Source of the DNA: Prolixibacteraceae bacterium
Lineage (GTDB): Bacteria; Bacteroidota; Bacteroidia; Bacteroidales; Prolixibacteraceae
Length of the DNA: 7,265 nucleotides
Direction: 5' to 3'
NCBI GenBank assembly: GCA_007116765.1
Contig: SKHV01000243.1
Span: forward strand, 1-7,265
Shown here: positions 5,255-7,265 of the stretch, piece after piece
Position numbering within the stretch: the stretch's first letter is position 1
Layout of the letters: the number at the start of each line of letters is the position of its first letter
Notes under the pieces: model-generated
What the model saw: only the letters and a program-made list of their open reading frames with translations
Databases searched by the model: none
What the model was told of the DNA's origin: nothing
Program-made: the position numbers and the translations under genes

Positions 5255-7265
5255 ATGAAAAAATTTTTTACAATTCTAGCAGCCGTTCTATTCACGGCAA
5301 GTGTATATCTGCCCTGGCAGGCAAGTGCTCAAACACCGCAAAAAATGAGCTACCAGGCAGTGGTTCGCAATGCCAATAACGAACTTCTTCCCAACAATAA
5401 AATTGGTATGCGAATTAGCATACTGCAAGGTTCGGCCAATGGCACAGCGGTTTATACCGAAACGCAGCAGCCAAGTACCAACTCCAATGGTTTGGTGAGT
5501 ATTGAGATTGGATCGGGTAATATTGTGTCCGGCTCTTTTGCAAATATTAGCTGGCAGCATGGTCCTTATTTTATCAAAACCGAAACCGATCCCGAAGGGG
5601 GCAGTAATTACAGCATTAGTGGTATAAGTCAGATATTGAGCGTACCTTTTGCCCTGCACGCCAAAACAGCAGAGAGTGCCAACGAAAGCGACCCCGAATT
5701 CAATGCCTGGGACAAATCAACAGGTATATCCATTACTAAAAGCCAGATAAGCGATTTAGATGAATATATTGGAAGCGAAAGCGACCCCGTTTTTCAACAA
5801 TCAGCGGCTTCGGGTATTAATGCCAACAATATTGATAACTGGAACAATAAGTTGGATGAAGAAAGCGATCCCTTGTTCACAGCTTGGGACAAATCAACAG
5901 GTATATCCATTAATAGGAGCCAGATAAGCGATTTGGATGAATATATTGAAATGGAAAGCGACCCCGTTTTTTTACAATCGGTGGCATCGGGAATCAACTT
6001 AAACGACATTGATAGCTGGAACAATAAAATAGACGAAGAAAGCGACCCCGTGTTCTCGGCATGGGACAAATCAAGCGGCATAACCATTAGCGAAAGCCAG
6101 ATTAGTGATATGGGAAACTACATTGAAAAAGAAAGCGACCCCGTTTTTCAGCAATCAGCAGCCCGTGAAATTTCGAGATCAGACATTAGCCGCTGGAATA
6201 GCAAATTGGGCAGCTTCACTGAAACCGACCCTATGTTTAGCAAATCGGTTGCAAGCGACATTACTGCAGCAGACATTACCCGCTGGAACAACAATTTGAG
6301 CAGCTTTAACGAAACCGACCCTTTGTTCACAGCATGGGACAAATCAACAGGTATTTCAATAACCGAGAGCCAGATCAGCGATTTTCAAACCTACTACCTT
6401 GCCTCAAATCCTGATGGGTTTATTTCTACTTATATTGTAACAGCGGGTGATGTTACCGCTCACGAGTCTGCACTTTCGATTTCAGAAAGTCAGATTACTG
6501 ATTTGCAGAATTATTTGCTTGATATTACAGGTGAGCAAATTGGTGATTTATCAAATGTTGATTTAACAGGACTTGCTGAAGGCAATATTTTAAAATACGA
6601 TGCAACCGCAGAAAAGTGGGTAATAACAGCCCCTTCAGATTTAGAAACCGACCCTCTATTTACAGCATGGGACAAATCCACCGGCATTTCGATAACTGAA
6701 AGTCAGATTAGTGACCTTAGCCATTTTACCAATGCCGATGAAAGCGATCCTGTGTTCACAAATAGTCAGGCAGCATATATCACAGCAATTGACATTACTA
6801 ATTTAAGTAATCTTTCAGGTACCAATACAGGCGACCAAGACATTTCGGGTATAGCTGCAAATGCTACCGCAATCTCAAACGAAATTGCACGCGCCACAGC
6901 TGCTGAAGTTGCAAATGCTACCGCAATCTCAAATGAAGTTGATAGGGCTACAGCAGCCGAATTAGCAATTGAAGACGATATAGTGATACTCGAAGCATGG
7001 CAAGACACTCAGGATGCAGCCATTGCTTTAAACACTGCAAAAACAGGAATCACTCCGGCACAGGCAACTGCGATTACAGACAACACAAGCGATATTGCAA
7101 CTTTGAAATTAGAGCAAACAGCACAAAATACAGCTATTGCTTTAAATACTGCCAAGGTTGGTGTTACTGACGGCACCGCAACAGGCCAAATGCAATACTG
7201 GAACGGCTCTGCATGGGTTTCTGTTGCTCCGGGTCATGATGGGGCATCTTTGAAATTCAAAAACG
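5255..7265 (+). CDS. Large secreted modular repeat protein, 3' end outside the window
   Basis: The frame is open from ATG 5255 to the right edge (670 codons, no stop). Residues 1-25 are a Sec signal peptide with probable cleavage after ASA. Residues about 28-137 form a Bacteroidetes-type beta module (QKMSYQAVVRN..., GPYFIKTETDPEGG, LSVPFALHAKTAES). From 144 comes a repeat array whose units start ESDP/ETDP (residues 144, 175, 203, 234, 262, 293, 323, 353, 464, 496). They alternate between an AWDKSTGISIT-SQISDL type and a QS-ASGI--DI--WNNKL type. After the NTGDQDISG motif are two 18-residue ANATAISNE repeats (6857-6964) and two AIALNTAK copies, probably coiled-coil and fibre-like. The end (GQMQYWNGSAWVSVAPG) resembles the linker that often precedes a C-terminal Fibrobacter-type paralogous domain, but that part is not visible. 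A surface fibre or adhesin is plausible; no ligand can be named. Confidence 0.9.
   Translation, partial: MKKFFTILAAVLFTASVYLPWQASAQTPQKMSYQAVVRNANNELLPNNKIGMRISILQGSANGTAVYTETQQPSTNSNGLVSIEIGSGNIVSGSFANISWQHGPYFIKTETDPEGGSNYSISGISQILSVPFALHAKTAESANESDPEFNAWDKSTGISITKSQISDLDEYIGSESDPVFQQSAASGINANNIDNWNNKLDEESDPLFTAWDKSTGISINRSQISDLDEYIEMESDPVFLQSVASGINLNDIDSWNNKIDEESDPVFSAWDKSSGITISESQISDMGNYIEKESDPVFQQSAAREISRSDISRWNSKLGSFTETDPMFSKSVASDITAADITRWNNNLSSFNETDPLFTAWDKSTGISITESQISDFQTYYLASNPDGFISTYIVTAGDVTAHESALSISESQITDLQNYLLDITGEQIGDLSNVDLTGLAEGNILKYDATAEKWVITAPSDLETDPLFTAWDKSTGISITESQISDLSHFTNADESDPVFTNSQAAYITAIDITNLSNLSGTNTGDQDISGIAANATAISNEIARATAAEVANATAISNEVDRATAAELAIEDDIVILEAWQDTQDAAIALNTAKTGITPAQATAITDNTSDIATLKLEQTAQNTAIALNTAKVGVTDGTATGQMQYWNGSAWVSVAPGHDGASLKFKN
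5684..6400 (+). repeat. Protein-coding tandem repeat array with alternating half-units (177-bp period)
   Basis: Half-units alternate 93 bp and 84 bp, so the full unit is 177 bp (59 codons). TGGGACAAATCAACAGG at 5708 recurs exactly 177 bp later at 5885, and TGGGACAAATCAAGCGG follows at 6062. The first two full units are near identical over about 90 bp, indicating recent duplication. After 6131 the period shifts to 90 bp half-units and two of the WNN type occur in a row, so the array has been rearranged. Looser copies recur at 6644 and 6740. Confidence 0.9.
6857..6964 (+). repeat. 54-bp tandem duplication encoding ANATAISNE units
   Basis: Two adjacent 54-bp copies (6857-6910 and 6911-6964) both begin GCAAATGCTACCGCAATCTC and encode ANATAISNE followed by a -RATAAE- segment. 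High DNA identity suggests a recent in-frame duplication inside the large secreted protein. The 18-residue heptad-like pattern resembles phage-tail-type coiled coils. Confidence 0.8.

Noticed and set aside
5288..5659. Reverse open frame of 123 codons
   Set aside because: Lies entirely opposite the conserved N-terminal module of the secreted repeat protein, whose frame has a signal peptide and clear family motifs.
5794..6342. Reverse open frames with repeated LSHA-N-GSLS motifs
   Set aside because: They mirror the ESDP repeat array on the other strand; their repetition is a by-product of the coding repeats.

Overview
The window looks like Bacteroidota (Bacteroidetes) chromosomal DNA. The support is a type IX secretion (T9SS) C-terminal sorting domain, a secreted repeat protein with an N-terminal module familiar from that phylum, AT-rich coding sequence, weak or absent Shine-Dalgarno sequences, and a good match to the Bacteroidetes -7 promoter element TAnnTTTG ahead of the sensor kinase gene. 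I cannot name a genus.

Positions 1-1232 are a graveyard. There is the tail of an unidentified gene (2-112), the 3' part of a group II intron (about 132-1040), and the last ~45 codons of a histidine kinase gene (about 1092-1232). The intron piece keeps the C-terminal part of a reverse transcriptase/maturase and RNA domains V and VI, with an apparent extra hairpin beside domain V. It has lost its 5' half, so it should not splice or move by itself.

Positions 1398-3932 hold an intact two-gene signalling operon. A soluble REC-PAS-PAS-HisKA_3-HATPase hybrid kinase is followed 3 bp later by a NarL/LuxR-type response regulator. A 342-bp non-coding interval follows. It contains a large imperfect hairpin and, just upstream of the next gene, three exact-period 22-bp direct repeats that look like operators.

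From 4275 the genes are a stand-alone receiver protein, a small Sec-exported T9SS cargo protein, and a large Sec-exported modular repeat protein that runs off the right edge (at least 670 codons). The simplest model is that the kinase phosphorylates the LuxR-type regulator, which may act at the 22-bp repeats to control the receiver gene and the surface or secreted proteins behind it. The receiver domain on the kinase and the stand-alone receiver could tune phosphate flow. The pairing and the regulatory target are inferences from gene order and repeats, not shown directly.
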